Shown here piece after piece: positions 26,628 to 35,766 of a DNA stretch of 64,000 nt. The translations under genes and the position numbers were made by a program. Within the stretch, counting starts at the first letter, position 1, and every line of letters begins with the position of its first letter. The notes beneath the pieces were generated by a model, which worked only from the letters and a program-made list of their open reading frames with translations, was not told the origin of the DNA and did not search any database. The stretch is from Amycolatopsis sp. CA-126428. GTDB lineage: Bacteria > Actinomycetota > Actinomycetes > Mycobacteriales > Pseudonocardiaceae. Location of the stretch: NCBI RefSeq assembly GCF_002904335.1, contig NZ_PPHF01000001.1:103623-167622 (forward strand). Reading direction: 5' to 3'.

Positions 26628-27506
26628 TCAGCGGACGGCGGCGATGACCTTGCCGAAGTTCTCCATGGAGTTCTCCATGATGGTGGTGTAGGAGATGCCG
26701 TAGCGATCGCGGTTCTCGTGCAGCTTCGCCGCGACGTCCGCGGGCGTGCCCACCAGGACCGTCGGCGCACCCAGGAGCTCGTCCTCGGGGAGATCGGGCC
26801 CGAACCGCCGGAGCTGCTCGACCGCCGAGCCGCGGTCGGTGGTCAGCAGGGTCGCCTTGGAGAGCAGGTTGAGCTCGATTTCGTCGGCGCGGTCGTCGGC
26901 GCACTTGAAAACGTAGGCGACGCGCTCGTCCATCTGGTCGGCCGTCGCGATGGTCATCCGCCCGTAGGCGGGGTTGAACTTCGCCCCGGTCAGGCTCACC
27001 GTCTCCGCGTGGCGCGCCGCCAGGCGCAGCACCCGGTCGCCGTGGCCGCCGACGAGCAGGGGTGGCCGTGGCCGCTGCACCGGCTTCGGGTGTGCGGGAT
27101 CGCCGATCGCCCGGTCGATCTCCGCCACGGCCGACTCGAGCCGGTCGACGCGCGCGCCCGGTGAGCCGAACGGCACGCCGGCGGAGGTGAACTCCCACTC
27201 GACGTAGCCGGTCCCGAGACCGATCTCGAGGCGGCCGCCGGTGAACTGGTCGAGCGTCGCGAGGTCCCTCGCCAGCAGCGTGTGGTTGTGGAACGCGGTG
27301 TTGAGCACGTAGGTGCCGACGCGCGGCCGCGTCGTGTTCTCCGCGGTCAGCACCACCGACGGGAACGGCGACGTGAGGTTGAGGTGGTCGGGTGCGGAGA
27401 TGACGTCGTAGCCCAGGTCCTCCGCGCGCCGGCTCTTCGCGACCCATGCCTCGCGCGAGCAGCCCTCGGAGATCAGTACGACACCGAAGCGAAACGGTCG
27501 GTTCAT
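26628..27506 (-). CDS. F420-dependent LLM-class oxidoreductase
   Basis: A 292-residue luciferase-like flavin/F420 oxidoreductase. Visible family segments: RFGVVLISEG at the start, RAEDLGYDVISAPDHL, LDQFTGGRLEIGLGTGY and PPLLVGGHGDRVLRLAARHA. The F420 preference is inferred from similarity to the actinobacterial F420 subgroup. It is the last gene of a leftward set after the glycosyltransferase and the DrrA/DrrB-like genes (55-base gap to DrrB). It could reduce a double bond or ketone of the polyketide or sugar, but no substrate can be named. Its 3' flank has short imperfect repeats of GGTTCCAG/GGTTCAG between the stop codon and the opposing terminator. Confidence 0.85.
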   Translation of the reverse strand: MNRPFRFGVVLISEGCSREAWVAKSRRAEDLGYDVISAPDHLNLTSPFPSVVLTAENTTRPRVGTYVLNTAFHNHTLLARDLATLDQFTGGRLEIGLGTGYVEWEFTSAGVPFGSPGARVDRLESAVAEIDRAIGDPAHPKPVQRPRPPLLVGGHGDRVLRLAARHAETVSLTGAKFNPAYGRMTIATADQMDERVAYVFKCADDRADEIELNLLSKATLLTTDRGSAVEQLRRFGPDLPEDELLGAPTVLVGTPADVAAKLHENRDRYGISYTTIMENSMENFGKVIAAVR

Positions 27507-27561
27507 CGTGGCGCTGTCCTCGATTCCGTGTCTTCCCTCGAGCCGCGGGCCGCGGCGGAGT

Positions 27562-28416
27562 TCACGCCTGACGTCGCCGGAAACCCCGCAGTGCCAGGAC
27601 GATCGAGCCGGCGACGCCGGCGATCGAGACGAACAGGGCCCACACCGGCCCGCTCTCCAGCGGCAGCCCGAGGGCGAGCGAGCGCGAGGTGTCGACGGCG
27701 AAGGTGATCGGGTTGACCCGCGCCGCCGCGCCCATCCACTCGGTCATGCTGTCGATCGGGACGTAGGCCGACGAGGCGAACATCAGCGGCAGCATGATGG
27801 TCGCCCCGGCGACCTGGGTCAGCTCGGCGTCCCGGATCCAGGTCGCCAGCGCCATGAACACCCAGCTCAGCGCCCAGCCGATCAGGACGGCCACGAGCCA
27901 GCAGCCGAGCGTGCCGAGCACGCCGCCGGCCGGCCGGAAGCCGAACACGAGCACCGCGACGACGAGCATGACGCCCAGCTGGACGGCGTTGCGCACGGCG
28001 TCGGCGAGACTGCGGGCGATCACCACCGACGCCGAGGTGATGGGCAGCGACCGGAGCCGGGCCATCACCCCGTTCTTGACTTCCTCGACCATGCCCGCGC
28101 CGGAGTTGACCGCGGTGGTGAACGCCCCGATGACGACGATCGCCGGCATCAGGAAGTCCAGGTAGCTGATCCCGCCGGTCAGCTGGCCGGTGCCGGCGAC
28201 GACCTTCGTGAACACCTGGGTGAAGAGGAAGAGGATCACCATCGGCTGCAGCAGGCCGAGCAGCGCCGACAGCGGGTGCTGCGCCTGCTGCCGCAGCAGC
28301 CGGCCGGTCAGCAGCGCCACCTGCGTCGGAAAGCTCGCGCCGTGCCAGGTGCTGACATCGACTCCCGATGGCGCGAGTTCACCGGCCGTCCGCTGCCCCG
28401 GCGTCATCGTCGTCAC
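27562..28416 (-). CDS. ABC-2 type transporter permease (DrrB-like)
   Basis: A 284-residue membrane permease. GTG 28416 follows GGGGGTAAGAAC; an in-frame ATG lies three codons later. Six hydrophobic segments are evident, including LLGLLQPMVILFLFTQVF, FLMPAIVVIGAFTTAV and LGVMLVVAVLVFGF. The conserved loop MVEEVKNGVMARLRSLPIT is characteristic of the DrrB/daunorubicin-exporter family. It starts 17 bases after the ATPase stop, so the two form one transporter, probably a product exporter contributing to self-resistance. Confidence 0.92.
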   Translation of the reverse strand: MTTMTPGQRTAGELAPSGVDVSTWHGASFPTQVALLTGRLLRQQAQHPLSALLGLLQPMVILFLFTQVFTKVVAGTGQLTGGISYLDFLMPAIVVIGAFTTAVNSGAGMVEEVKNGVMARLRSLPITSASVVIARSLADAVRNAVQLGVMLVVAVLVFGFRPAGGVLGTLGCWLVAVLIGWALSWVFMALATWIRDAELTQVAGATIMLPLMFASSAYVPIDSMTEWMGAAARVNPITFAVDTSRSLALGLPLESGPVWALFVSIAGVAGSIVLALRGFRRRQA

Positions 28417-28433
28417 GTTCTTACCCCCGGGGG

Positions 28434-29414
28434 TCAGGCCGCGCTCGGCGCGGGGTGGGTGAAGGCCAGGTACACGTCGTCCAGGCGCGGTTCGACCAGC
28501 GCGAGCCGGCGTGGTGTCACGTCCGCGTCGTCGAGTGCGCGCACGACGCGCGCCAGATCGGCGGGGCTTTCCGCGGGCACCGAGAGCTCGGGCTCGGCCT
28601 CTTCGGTCTCGGCGGCGTCGCTGCCGGGCCGCCCGCCGGGAAGCTGCGGGGGCAGCCCGACGTCCAGCAAGGCCGTGGTCGCCGCCGGGATGTCCGCCTC
28701 CGAGGCCAGCGTGATCGTGACCGTCCGCTTGCCGACCCGGGCCTTCAGCTCGGCGGGGGTGCCCGAAACGACGACCTTTCCCTGCGACAGCAGGGTGATC
28801 GAGTCGGCCAGCTGTTCGGCCTCGTCGAGCAGCTGGGTGGTCAGCAGCACCGTGGTGCCCTCGCGCACGAGGCGCTTGACGAGCTGCCACATCGTGATGC
28901 GCGCCGAGGGGTCGAGCCCGGTCGTCGGTTCGTCGAGGAAGATGAGCTCCGGTTTGCCGACGAGGCTGGCCGCGAGGTCGAGCCGGCGCCGCATGCCGCC
29001 CGAGTACGTCTTCGCGAGCCGCTGTCCCGCCTCGACCAGGCCCATCACGTCCAGCAGTTCGCCGGCCCGCGTCCGCGCGTCCCGTTTGGAGGCGCCGAGC
29101 AGCCGGGCGATGAGCACCAGGTTGTGGAATCCGCTCAGGTTCTCGTCGACGGAGGCGAACTGGCCGGTCAGGCCGATGCGCCGGCGCACTTGCGCGCCCT
29201 CGCGGACGACGTCGAAGCCGGCGACGGTGGCGGTGCCGCCGGTCGGCAGCAGGAGCGTGCTCAGCATGTTGACCAGCGTCGTCTTGCCCGCGCCGTTGTG
29301 GCCGAGCAGGCCGCAGACGCTGCCCTTCGGCACGGTCAGGCTCACCTCGTCGAGGGCGTGCACGTCGCCGAAGCGCTTGCTGAGCCGGTCGACCTCGATC
29401 GCGGACTCGGTCAT
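28434..29414 (-). CDS. ABC transporter ATPase (DrrA-like)
   Basis: A 326-residue ATPase from ATG 29414 (MTESAIEVDRLSKRFG). Walker A GHNGAGKTT, signature YSGGMRRRLDLA, Walker B LIFLDEPTTGLDP and the switch region LLTTQLLDEAEQLAD are intact. The C-terminal extension after about residue 225 is the DrrA-type domain needed with DrrB partners; it holds an acidic linker (AAETEEAEPELS). Together with the permease it should export the glycosylated polyketide or a related amphiphile. The gene is 49 bases downstream of a macrolide glycosyltransferase, consistent with a resistance/export set. Confidence 0.93.
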   Translation of the reverse strand: MTESAIEVDRLSKRFGDVHALDEVSLTVPKGSVCGLLGHNGAGKTTLVNMLSTLLLPTGGTATVAGFDVVREGAQVRRRIGLTGQFASVDENLSGFHNLVLIARLLGASKRDARTRAGELLDVMGLVEAGQRLAKTYSGGMRRRLDLAASLVGKPELIFLDEPTTGLDPSARITMWQLVKRLVREGTTVLLTTQLLDEAEQLADSITLLSQGKVVVSGTPAELKARVGKRTVTITLASEADIPAATTALLDVGLPPQLPGGRPGSDAAETEEAEPELSVPAESPADLARVVRALDDADVTPRRLALVEPRLDDVYLAFTHPAPSAA

Positions 29415-29463
29415 GAGGTGCGGCCTCCTCCCGGGTGCGGTACCCGGTTCTCGTCGTCGTGGG

Positions 29464-30678
29464 TCACGCGGTCGCCCCGGCCAGGCAACCTTCCAGTACT
29501 TCGGCCGCCTTGCCGGCCCCGCCCGCGTTGCGCAGGTGCGTGCGCATGTCGCGCAGCGCGGCGCGGTGCGCACCGTCGACGGCCACGGCGTCGACCGCCT
29601 CGACCAGTTCGTCGGCGTCCAGCGGGCCGGGGGCGGTCCGGCCGAGGCCGAGCGCGGCGACCTGGCCCGCGATCACGCGCTGGTCGACCTGCTGCGGCAC
29701 GCACACCATCGGCACGCCGGTGCTGAGCGCCTCCATGACACTGCCCATGCCCGCGTGCGTGACGAAGACGGCGGCGTGGCGGAGGACTTCGAGGTGCGGA
29801 ACCCATTGGCGGGCCTCGACGTTCGCCGGCAGCGGGCCGAGGTCGGCCGGGGCGATCGAGGAGCCGAGCGTCATGACGACGTGCCACCGGGTGCCGGCGA
29901 ACGCGCGCGCACACCGGGTGAAGAACTCGACGCGGCCGGGGCTGTAGGAGGTGCCGAGCGAAACCAGCACGACCGGGCGGCCGTCCGCCGGCGGCGACCA
30001 GCCGGTGTCCGGCTCGTCGTGCCCGAGGCACGGCCCGACGAACGCGAACCGGTCGTCGAACTCGTCGCCGAAGATCTGGAACTCCCGCGGCACGAACACG
30101 ATGTTGGGGCCGTGTTCGGCCCCGAAGCCGTCGATGTCGACGTCGCCGAGGCCGAACCGGTCGAGCAGCTCCTGCTGCCGCGTGAAGAACTCGACGAGAA
30201 CCGGGTCGTCCGGCTGCAGGGCGGGCCCGCCGGCCGCGTGCTTGTTCTGCTCCTGGCGCATGGAGAACCGCTCGCTGGAGGCGATCGTCGGCACGGTCTG
30301 CACGACCGGGCGGTCCCAGGCCTTGGCGAGGATGCGCGCGGTCTCGGAGGCCGCGTGGTCGTGCACGAACAGGTCGGGGACGTCATCGGCGAAGCGGTCG
30401 AACGCGGCCGGCAGCGACGACAGCGCCTCGGTGACGAAGCTGGTCACCATCTCGGTCATCGCGGCCTTGGTCCCGGCGCCGGAAAGCCCCTTCTCCCAGG
30501 GAAACGTCGAGTCGTACGGCAGGACGGCCGCCCCGGTGGCGGCCACCTCGGCGGCGAACCGGCCGGCGACCGCGTACGTGACCCGGTGCCCGCGCTCGAC
30601 CAGTTCCTCCACAACGGGCAGTGTCGGCGCGATGTGGGCGTACGCCGGGAAGCTGAAGAACGCGATGTGACCGGTCAT
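29464..30678 (-). CDS. macrolide-type glycosyltransferase (MGT family, OleD/OleI-like)
   Basis: A 404-residue GT1 enzyme from ATG 30678. The N-terminal acceptor domain begins IAFFSFPAYAHIAPTLPV with the catalytic-base histidine in AYAHIAP. The donor domain has THAGMGSVMEALSTGVP and PQQVDQ. Members of this subfamily, such as OleD and OleI, are single-protein enzymes that attach glucose or related sugars to macrolides, often to inactivate them inside the producer; others are biosynthetic. Being first in a set with DrrA/DrrB fits a self-protection role, but attachment of a structural sugar cannot be excluded. A weak GAGGG ribosome site lies a little far from the start. Confidence 0.9.
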   Translation of the reverse strand: MTGHIAFFSFPAYAHIAPTLPVVEELVERGHRVTYAVAGRFAAEVAATGAAVLPYDSTFPWEKGLSGAGTKAAMTEMVTSFVTEALSSLPAAFDRFADDVPDLFVHDHAASETARILAKAWDRPVVQTVPTIASSERFSMRQEQNKHAAGGPALQPDDPVLVEFFTRQQELLDRFGLGDVDIDGFGAEHGPNIVFVPREFQIFGDEFDDRFAFVGPCLGHDEPDTGWSPPADGRPVVLVSLGTSYSPGRVEFFTRCARAFAGTRWHVVMTLGSSIAPADLGPLPANVEARQWVPHLEVLRHAAVFVTHAGMGSVMEALSTGVPMVCVPQQVDQRVIAGQVAALGLGRTAPGPLDADELVEAVDAVAVDGAHRAALRDMRTHLRNAGGAGKAAEVLEGCLAGATA

Positions 30679-30863
30679 CGGTGGTCCGACCCTCGTTTCG
30701 GGAGAACGGGCGTGACTGATCGCCGGGCACAGGCCTGCGATCAGTGTCATGGTCGGGCATGCACCCGCGCCCGGCGGCCGGCCGCGGGCCAGTCCTAGTC
30801 GATTCCCCATTGTTCGCGCGGTCATCGGCGTACACCCCGGGTCCCCTCCTAGGGTCGGGCGTC
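30679..30863. promoter_or_regulatory. divergent promoter region
   Basis: 185 bases between the leftward glycosyltransferase/exporter set and the rightward sugar epimerase. Both units probably start here. No confident operator was recognised. Confidence 0.4.
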
Positions 30864-31457
30864 GTGAAAGCACGTCAGCTGTCCATCTCCGGCGCCGTCG
30901 AGTTCACCCCCGTCGTGTACACCGATGACCGCGGAACGTTCGTGTCGCCGTTCGAGGAACCCGGGTTCAGCGAGGCGACCGGGCGGCCCTTCGAGCTGTC
31001 GAGGACGATCCACAGCACTTCGCGGCGCGGTGTCGTGCGCGGGATCCACTTCACCGCGATGCCCCCGGCCGGCTACAAGCACGTGTACTGCGCACGCGGC
31101 CGTGCCCTCGACATCGCGGTCGACCTGCGGGTCGGCTCGCCCACGTTCGGCGACTGGGACGCCGTCGAGCTCGACGGGGAGTCGTTCCGCTCGCTCTACC
31201 TCGCGGAGGGACTCGGCCACGCGTTCATCGCGCTGGAGGACGACACCGTGATGTCCTACCTGTGCTCGACGCGGTACGTGCCGAGCGAGGAGCTCTCGAT
31301 CAGCCCGCTCGACCCGCGGATCGGCCTGCCCATCCCGGCGGGCATGGAGCCGCTCATGTCCGAACGGGACACCGTGGCGGTGACCCTCGACGAGGCCGCC
31401 GCCCGCGAGATGCTGCCGGACTACGAGCGGTGCCGCGCGCTGTTCCCCCTGCCCTGA
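30864..31457 (+). CDS. dTDP-4-keto-6-deoxyhexose 3,5-(or 5-)epimerase, RmlC family
   Basis: A 197-residue cupin of the RmlC/EryBVII/EvaD family. GTG 30864 is used; AGGG lies upstream. Motifs: SRRGVVRGIHF with the catalytic His, KHVYCARGRALDIAVDLR, the GLGHAFIALEDDT strand and LCSTRYVPSEE with the conserved Tyr. RmlC proteins epimerise C-3 and C-5; in 2,3-dideoxy pathways only C-5 is usually inverted, giving an L-sugar. Followed on the same strand by the 2,3-dehydratase after 118 bases, so the two are likely co-transcribed. Confidence 0.92.
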   Translation: MKARQLSISGAVEFTPVVYTDDRGTFVSPFEEPGFSEATGRPFELSRTIHSTSRRGVVRGIHFTAMPPAGYKHVYCARGRALDIAVDLRVGSPTFGDWDAVELDGESFRSLYLAEGLGHAFIALEDDTVMSYLCSTRYVPSEELSISPLDPRIGLPIPAGMEPLMSERDTVAVTLDEAAAREMLPDYERCRALFPLP

Positions 31458-31575
31458 AAGGAATTCCGGGCCACCCCGGCTGGGAGAATCACTAAAGTGG
31501 CTCGCCCGGCGAGGGGGCCGGACTCCCGGCCTGCCTACGTTGACCGCATCGAATCCGGTGCGACGAGGAGCTCAG

Positions 31576-32970
31576 ATGACCGACGCCACCACGGTGCTCG
31601 CACCTCCGCCTGTCGACGACGAGCCGGCGATCGCCGAACGGATCGCGAAGTCCGTGTCGTGCGCCGACGGGAAGGTGCTGGGCCTCGACGAGTTCCACCG
31701 GTGGTTCGCCGCCTGCGCGGAACGCAACTACACCGTCGTCGAACGGATCCCGCTGGACGAGCTGGCCGGGTGGGCCACCCACCCGGTGACCGGCAACATC
31801 GTGCACGAGAGCGGCAAGTTCTTCACCGTCGAGGGACTCGACGTCCGCTTGCCCGACGCCGCGGTGCCGGCCTGGACCCAGCCCATCATCAACCAGCCCG
31901 AGATCGGCATCCTCGGCATCCTGGTCAAGGAGTTCGACGGCGTCCTCCATTGCCTGATGCAGGCCAAGGTGGAACCGGGCAACCGCAACGGCGTGCAGCT
32001 GTCGCCGACGGTCCAGGCGACCCGCAGCAACTACACCCGGGTCCACCAGGGCAAGCCGGTGCCCTACCTCGAGTACTTCCGCGACCGCTCGGGGGACCGC
32101 CGGGTCGTGGCCGACGTCCGGCAGTCCGAGCAGGGCTCGTGGTTCCACCAGAAGCGCAACCGCAACATGATCATCGAGGTGGCTTCCGACGTCGAGGTGC
32201 TGGACGGCTTCTGCTGGCTGAGCCTCGGCCAGGTGCACGCGCTGCTGCACGAGGAAGACGTGGTCAACATGGACGCCAGGACCGTGCTGTCCTGCCTGCC
32301 CTTCGCCGGCCCGCCGGACAGCTCCGGGATGCGCGACCTGCTCGCGTGGATCACCGAGGCCCGCACCCGCACCGACGTCTACGCCGACCGCATCCCGCTC
32401 AACGAGGTGAGCGGCTGGCAGCGCGACGGGACGGCGATCCGGCACGAGTCGGGGAGGTTCTTCAACGTGATCGGCGTCGACGTGCGCGCGGGCGGCCGCG
32501 AGGTGCGCCGGTGGTGCCAGCCGATGATCGAGCCGATCGGGATCGGCGTGGTCGGGATGCTGGTGAAGCGGATCGACGGGGTGCTCCACTGCCTGATGAA
32601 CGCCCGGGTCGAGCCGGGGTACGTCGACGTGGTCGAGCTCGCGCCGACCGTGCAGTGCACACCGGAGAACTACTCGGTGCTGCCCGCCGCGGCCCAGCCC
32701 CCGTTCCTCGGCGAGCTCCTCGCCGCCGGGCCGGCGCAGATCAGGTACGACAACCTGCTCTCCGAGGAGGGCGGCCGGTTCCACCACGCGCTGAACCGCT
32801 ACGTCGCGGTCGAGACCGCGATCGACGTCCCGCCGGCGAAGTTCCCCGACTACCGCTGGCTGTCGCTGCCCCAGCTCACGGACCTGCTGCGGCACAGCCA
32901 CTACGTCAACATCCAGGCCCGCAGCATCGTCGCCTGCCTGCACAGCCTCGACGGGACGGCCGCCCGCTGA
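31576..32970 (+). CDS. NDP-hexose 2,3-dehydratase
   Basis: A 464-residue enzyme of the TylCVI/EryBVI/EvaA family that removes the C-2 hydroxyl of NDP-4-keto-6-deoxyglucose to start 2-deoxysugar synthesis. ATG 31576 follows GAGGAG. The protein is an internal duplication: each half has IPLxELxGW, HESGxFFxV(I/E)GxDVR, WxQPxI, GILxxLVKxxDGVLHCLM and a late (R)YxxxxxEE/QGxxFHxxxNR segment, at about residues 55-225 and 270-450. It ends at a perfect hairpin shared with the convergent glycosyltransferase. Confidence 0.95.
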   Translation: MTDATTVLAPPPVDDEPAIAERIAKSVSCADGKVLGLDEFHRWFAACAERNYTVVERIPLDELAGWATHPVTGNIVHESGKFFTVEGLDVRLPDAAVPAWTQPIINQPEIGILGILVKEFDGVLHCLMQAKVEPGNRNGVQLSPTVQATRSNYTRVHQGKPVPYLEYFRDRSGDRRVVADVRQSEQGSWFHQKRNRNMIIEVASDVEVLDGFCWLSLGQVHALLHEEDVVNMDARTVLSCLPFAGPPDSSGMRDLLAWITEARTRTDVYADRIPLNEVSGWQRDGTAIRHESGRFFNVIGVDVRAGGREVRRWCQPMIEPIGIGVVGMLVKRIDGVLHCLMNARVEPGYVDVVELAPTVQCTPENYSVLPAAAQPPFLGELLAAGPAQIRYDNLLSEEGGRFHHALNRYVAVETAIDVPPAKFPDYRWLSLPQLTDLLRHSHYVNIQARSIVACLHSLDGTAAR

Positions 32971-32976
32971 CGCCTC

Positions 32977-33020
32977 TCGTGAGTGGTAAATAGGGTTCTA
33001 ACCCTATTTACCACTCACGA
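32977..33020. terminator. long perfect hairpin (copy A), bidirectional terminator
   Basis: Two 21-base arms (32977-32997 and 33000-33020, beginning TCGTGAGTGGTAAATAGG) pair perfectly around a two-base CT loop, between convergent genes. A second copy of the same design lies at 41214-41257. In both, GCGGCAGACCA follows the right arm after 5-6 bases. Confidence 0.85.
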
Positions 33021-33099
33021 CAAGCCGCGGCAGACCACACAGCGGAGGGCCGGACGCGAACGTCCGGCCCTCTCTCGTTCCCACTGCGACGACCCGCGG

Positions 33100-34362
33100 T
33101 CACACCAAGCTGCGGTTCGAGCGGTGGGTGCTGGTCAAGCGCTCCAGGTGCGGCACGATCTCGGCCGCCGACGGGGTACTCATGATCTCGGCCCGCAACG
33201 CGCCGGCGTCGGCGGCGAAGGATGGTTCCGACAGCAGCCGGAGCACGCCGTCGCGGACCTGTTGTGCGTCGGCCGTTGCTCCGTCCGCGAACAACGCCGC
33301 CCCGGCCGACTCGAGGTTGCGGGCCACCGGCATCAGGTCGCCGTACCGGATGGGCAACAGGAACTGCGGTACGCCGTAATAAGCCGCCGTGATCCAGGAG
33401 CCGTAGCCGGCGTGGTTGACCGTGACCGAGCAGCTCGGCAGCAGGGTGTGCAGCGGGACGAACCCGGTGACCCGGGTGTTCGGCGGCACCTGCGACGCGG
33501 GCAGCTCGTCCGGGCCGAACGTGGCCACCACCTCGACGTCGAGATCGGCCAGCGAGTCGAGCACCGTCCGGACCGGCAGGTAGCCCGAGTCCACGCCGAA
33601 GGAAACGCCGGGCGTCAGGCAGACCCGGGGCTTCTCCGGCGGCCGCAGCACCCAGTCCGGCGCGATCGACGGCCCGTTGTAGGGCGTGTAGCGCACCGGA
33701 ACGCGGGGCACCGGGAGCGGCAGCTGGATGCTGGCCGGGAGCAGGTCGATGCTCCACTGCCCGTTGAGGATCTCGTCGTCGAACTCGTGGCCGTAGCGGT
33801 CGAGGTACCCGCCGAGCCACTCGCCGAGCGGGTCGGTGCCGGCGCGCGCGGGGTCCTGCGCCCGCAGGTCGAGGAACGCCGCCCGGGTGGTGGAGTACAC
33901 GTCGGCGGCCCACAGCAGCCGCGCGTGCGCGGCGCCGCAGACCCGTGCCGCTACCGCGCCGGCGAAGGTGAGCAGGTCCCAGACGACCAGGTCCGGCCGC
34001 CAGGACAGGCAGAACTCCACGAGTTCGTGCACCATCGAGTTGCTGTAGACGTCGAGGCCCATCCGTTCCTCGGTGGACTTGAGCAGCACCTCGTCCCAGC
34101 TCAGCGCCTCGCTGGAGATTTCGGTCCAGGCCGCGTAGTCCTTCTCCAGCATCCCGTTCTGCTGCGCCTCCAGCACGATGTCGTGCATCGGGTGGTCGAC
34201 GCCGACGGAGACCGCGGTGAGCCCGGTGCCCGCGATGACCGGCGCCATCGCGGGATTGCTCGCCATCCGGACCTCGTGCCCGGCCGCGGCCATGGCCCAG
34301 CCGAGCGGAGCCATGGCGTAGACGTGCGACTTCTCGGACAGGGTCACAAAGAGCACCCGCAT
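33100..34362 (-). CDS. activator-dependent glycosyltransferase (DesVII/EryCIII/TylM2 type)
   Basis: A 420-residue GT1 enzyme from ATG 34362. The start MRVLFVTLSEKSHVYAMAPLGWAMAAAGHEV and PDLVVWDLLTFAGAVAAR match the subfamily that transfers amino- and deoxysugars to macrolactones. The donor site is VNHAGYGSWITAAYYGVPQ. DesVII, EryCIII and TylM2 each need a P450-like helper protein lacking the heme cysteine; none is found in this window, since the P450 here keeps its cysteine. It is therefore the best candidate to attach the vancosamine-like sugar. The gene follows the aminotransferase by 14 bases. Confidence 0.9.
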   Translation of the reverse strand: MRVLFVTLSEKSHVYAMAPLGWAMAAAGHEVRMASNPAMAPVIAGTGLTAVSVGVDHPMHDIVLEAQQNGMLEKDYAAWTEISSEALSWDEVLLKSTEERMGLDVYSNSMVHELVEFCLSWRPDLVVWDLLTFAGAVAARVCGAAHARLLWAADVYSTTRAAFLDLRAQDPARAGTDPLGEWLGGYLDRYGHEFDDEILNGQWSIDLLPASIQLPLPVPRVPVRYTPYNGPSIAPDWVLRPPEKPRVCLTPGVSFGVDSGYLPVRTVLDSLADLDVEVVATFGPDELPASQVPPNTRVTGFVPLHTLLPSCSVTVNHAGYGSWITAAYYGVPQFLLPIRYGDLMPVARNLESAGAALFADGATADAQQVRDGVLRLLSEPSFAADAGALRAEIMSTPSAAEIVPHLERLTSTHRSNRSLV

Positions 34363-34376
34363 CGGGGGTCCTTCCC

Positions 34377-35486
34377 TCAGAGGGTGGCGAGCACCTCGCG
34401 CAGCGCGCTGATGACCTTGTCCTGGATGTCTTCGGAGAGCGTGGCGTACATCGGCAGCGAGAAGATCTGGTCGGCGAGCTCCTCGGTCACCGGCAGGGAA
34501 CCCTTCTCGTAGCCGAGGTGGGCGAAGCCGGTCATCGTGTGCGCGGGCCAGCGGTAGCTCACGCTCAGGTTGACGTCGTAGGTGCGCATGCGCTCGATGA
34601 TCTCTTCGCGCCGCGGGTGCCGGGCGACGTAGAGGTAGTAGACGTGGTCGTTGCCCGGCGTGATCCGCGGCAGCACGAGATCGGTGTCGGCGAGGCCCTC
34701 GGCGTAGCGCTGCGCGACCTGGCGCCGGGCGGCGAGGTAGCCGTCGAACCGCTTCAGCTTGCGGCGCAGGATCTCCGCGTGCACCTCGTCGAGCCTGCTG
34801 TTGTGGCCGGGGGTTTGGACGACGTAGTACTGCTTCTCCATGCCGTAGTACCGCAGCCGGCGCAGGTTCGCGGCGATCTCGGCGTCCGCCGTGACGATCG
34901 CCCCGCCGTCGCCGTAGGCGCCGAGCACCTTGGTGGGGTAGAAGGAGAACGCCGCCGCGTCTCCGGTCGTGCCCGCGAGCGTGCCGCGCTGCTTCGCGCC
35001 GTGCGACTGGGCGCAGTCCTCGAGGAGCTTGAGGTTGTGCTTCGCCGCGAGCGCCTGCAACGGCGCGAGGTCGACGCACTGGCCGTAGAGGTGCACGGGC
35101 AGCAGGCACTTGGTGCGCTCGGTGATCGCGGCCTCGACGAGGTCGGTGTTCATCAGGTAGTCGCCGGGGTTGATGTCGACGAACACCGGGGTCGCGCCGA
35201 CCTGGTCGATGGCGATGATCGTGGGTGCCGCGGTGTTCGAGACGGTGATGACCTCGTCGCCGCGGCCGACGCCGAGCGCGCGGAGGGCGAGCACGATGGC
35301 GTTCGTGCCGTTGTCACAGCTGACACAGTGGTCGATGCCGTGGTAGGCGGCGTACTCGGCTTCGAAGTTCTGGACGCTCTTGCCCATGACGAGCTGGCCG
35401 GACCGGAAGACCGAGTCCACGGCGTCGAGGATGTCGTCCCGCTCGTTCTCGTACTCCTGCTTGTAGTCCCAGGTGAGAATGGGCAT
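34377..35486 (-). CDS. NDP-sugar aminotransferase, DegT/DnrJ/EryC1/StrS family
   Basis: A 369-residue PLP enzyme. ATG 35486 follows AGGAGG. Motifs include [31 protein letters not shown] and the PLP lysine Lys186 in [15 protein letters not shown]. The family transaminates keto sugars at C-3 or C-4. With a 2,3-dehydratase and a C-methyltransferase in the same cluster, C-3 amination as by EvaB in the epivancosamine pathway is the likeliest role; this is inference. First gene of a leftward pair with the DesVII-like transferase that may use its product. Confidence 0.93.
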   Translation of the reverse strand: MPILTWDYKQEYENERDDILDAVDSVFRSGQLVMGKSVQNFEAEYAAYHGIDHCVSCDNGTNAIVLALRALGVGRGDEVITVSNTAAPTIIAIDQVGATPVFVDINPGDYLMNTDLVEAAITERTKCLLPVHLYGQCVDLAPLQALAAKHNLKLLEDCAQSHGAKQRGTLAGTTGDAAAFSFYPTKVLGAYGDGGAIVTADAEIAANLRRLRYYGMEKQYYVVQTPGHNSRLDEVHAEILRRKLKRFDGYLAARRQVAQRYAEGLADTDLVLPRITPGNDHVYYLYVARHPRREEIIERMRTYDVNLSVSYRWPAHTMTGFAHLGYEKGSLPVTEELADQIFSLPMYATLSEDIQDKVISALREVLATL

Positions 35487-35766
35487 CCGGGGGTACCTCC
35501 TGCGAAAGTGGCTGAGTGGGGGACGACTCTGCGCGACGGTGCGCGAGCGGGGGCAGCGGGCCAAGGCAATCGGCTGCGCGCGCGGGCGACAAGCCCGCGC
35601 TGGCGAGTACTAAGGGAATTCCTGGTCCGGCGATCGCGGCCGGAGCCGTCCGGCCGGGGAGCGCGCTGAGAAAACTGCTAGGAAACCGCTTCCGCGCTAG
35701 GGGTGCGTGCCTGCTCGGTATACCCATGGACCCGGCCAATCCGAGAACCCATGAGGTGGACCGACC
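35487..35766. promoter_or_regulatory. divergent promoter region between aminotransferase and GH20 genes
   Basis: 280 bases with no gene. It must hold promoters for the leftward sugar pair and the rightward GH20/glycosyltransferase/P450 set. I looked for a DasR-type site (the GlcNAc regulator of Streptomyces GH20 genes) and saw none; GGTATACC near 35714 is a small palindrome only. Independence from chitin/GlcNAc control would fit a cluster-specific GH20. Confidence 0.4.

Noticed and set aside
35487..35766. DasR (GlcNAc) operator before the GH20 gene
   Set aside because: No sequence resembling the TGGTCTAGACCA-type site was found; only short unrelated palindromes are present.
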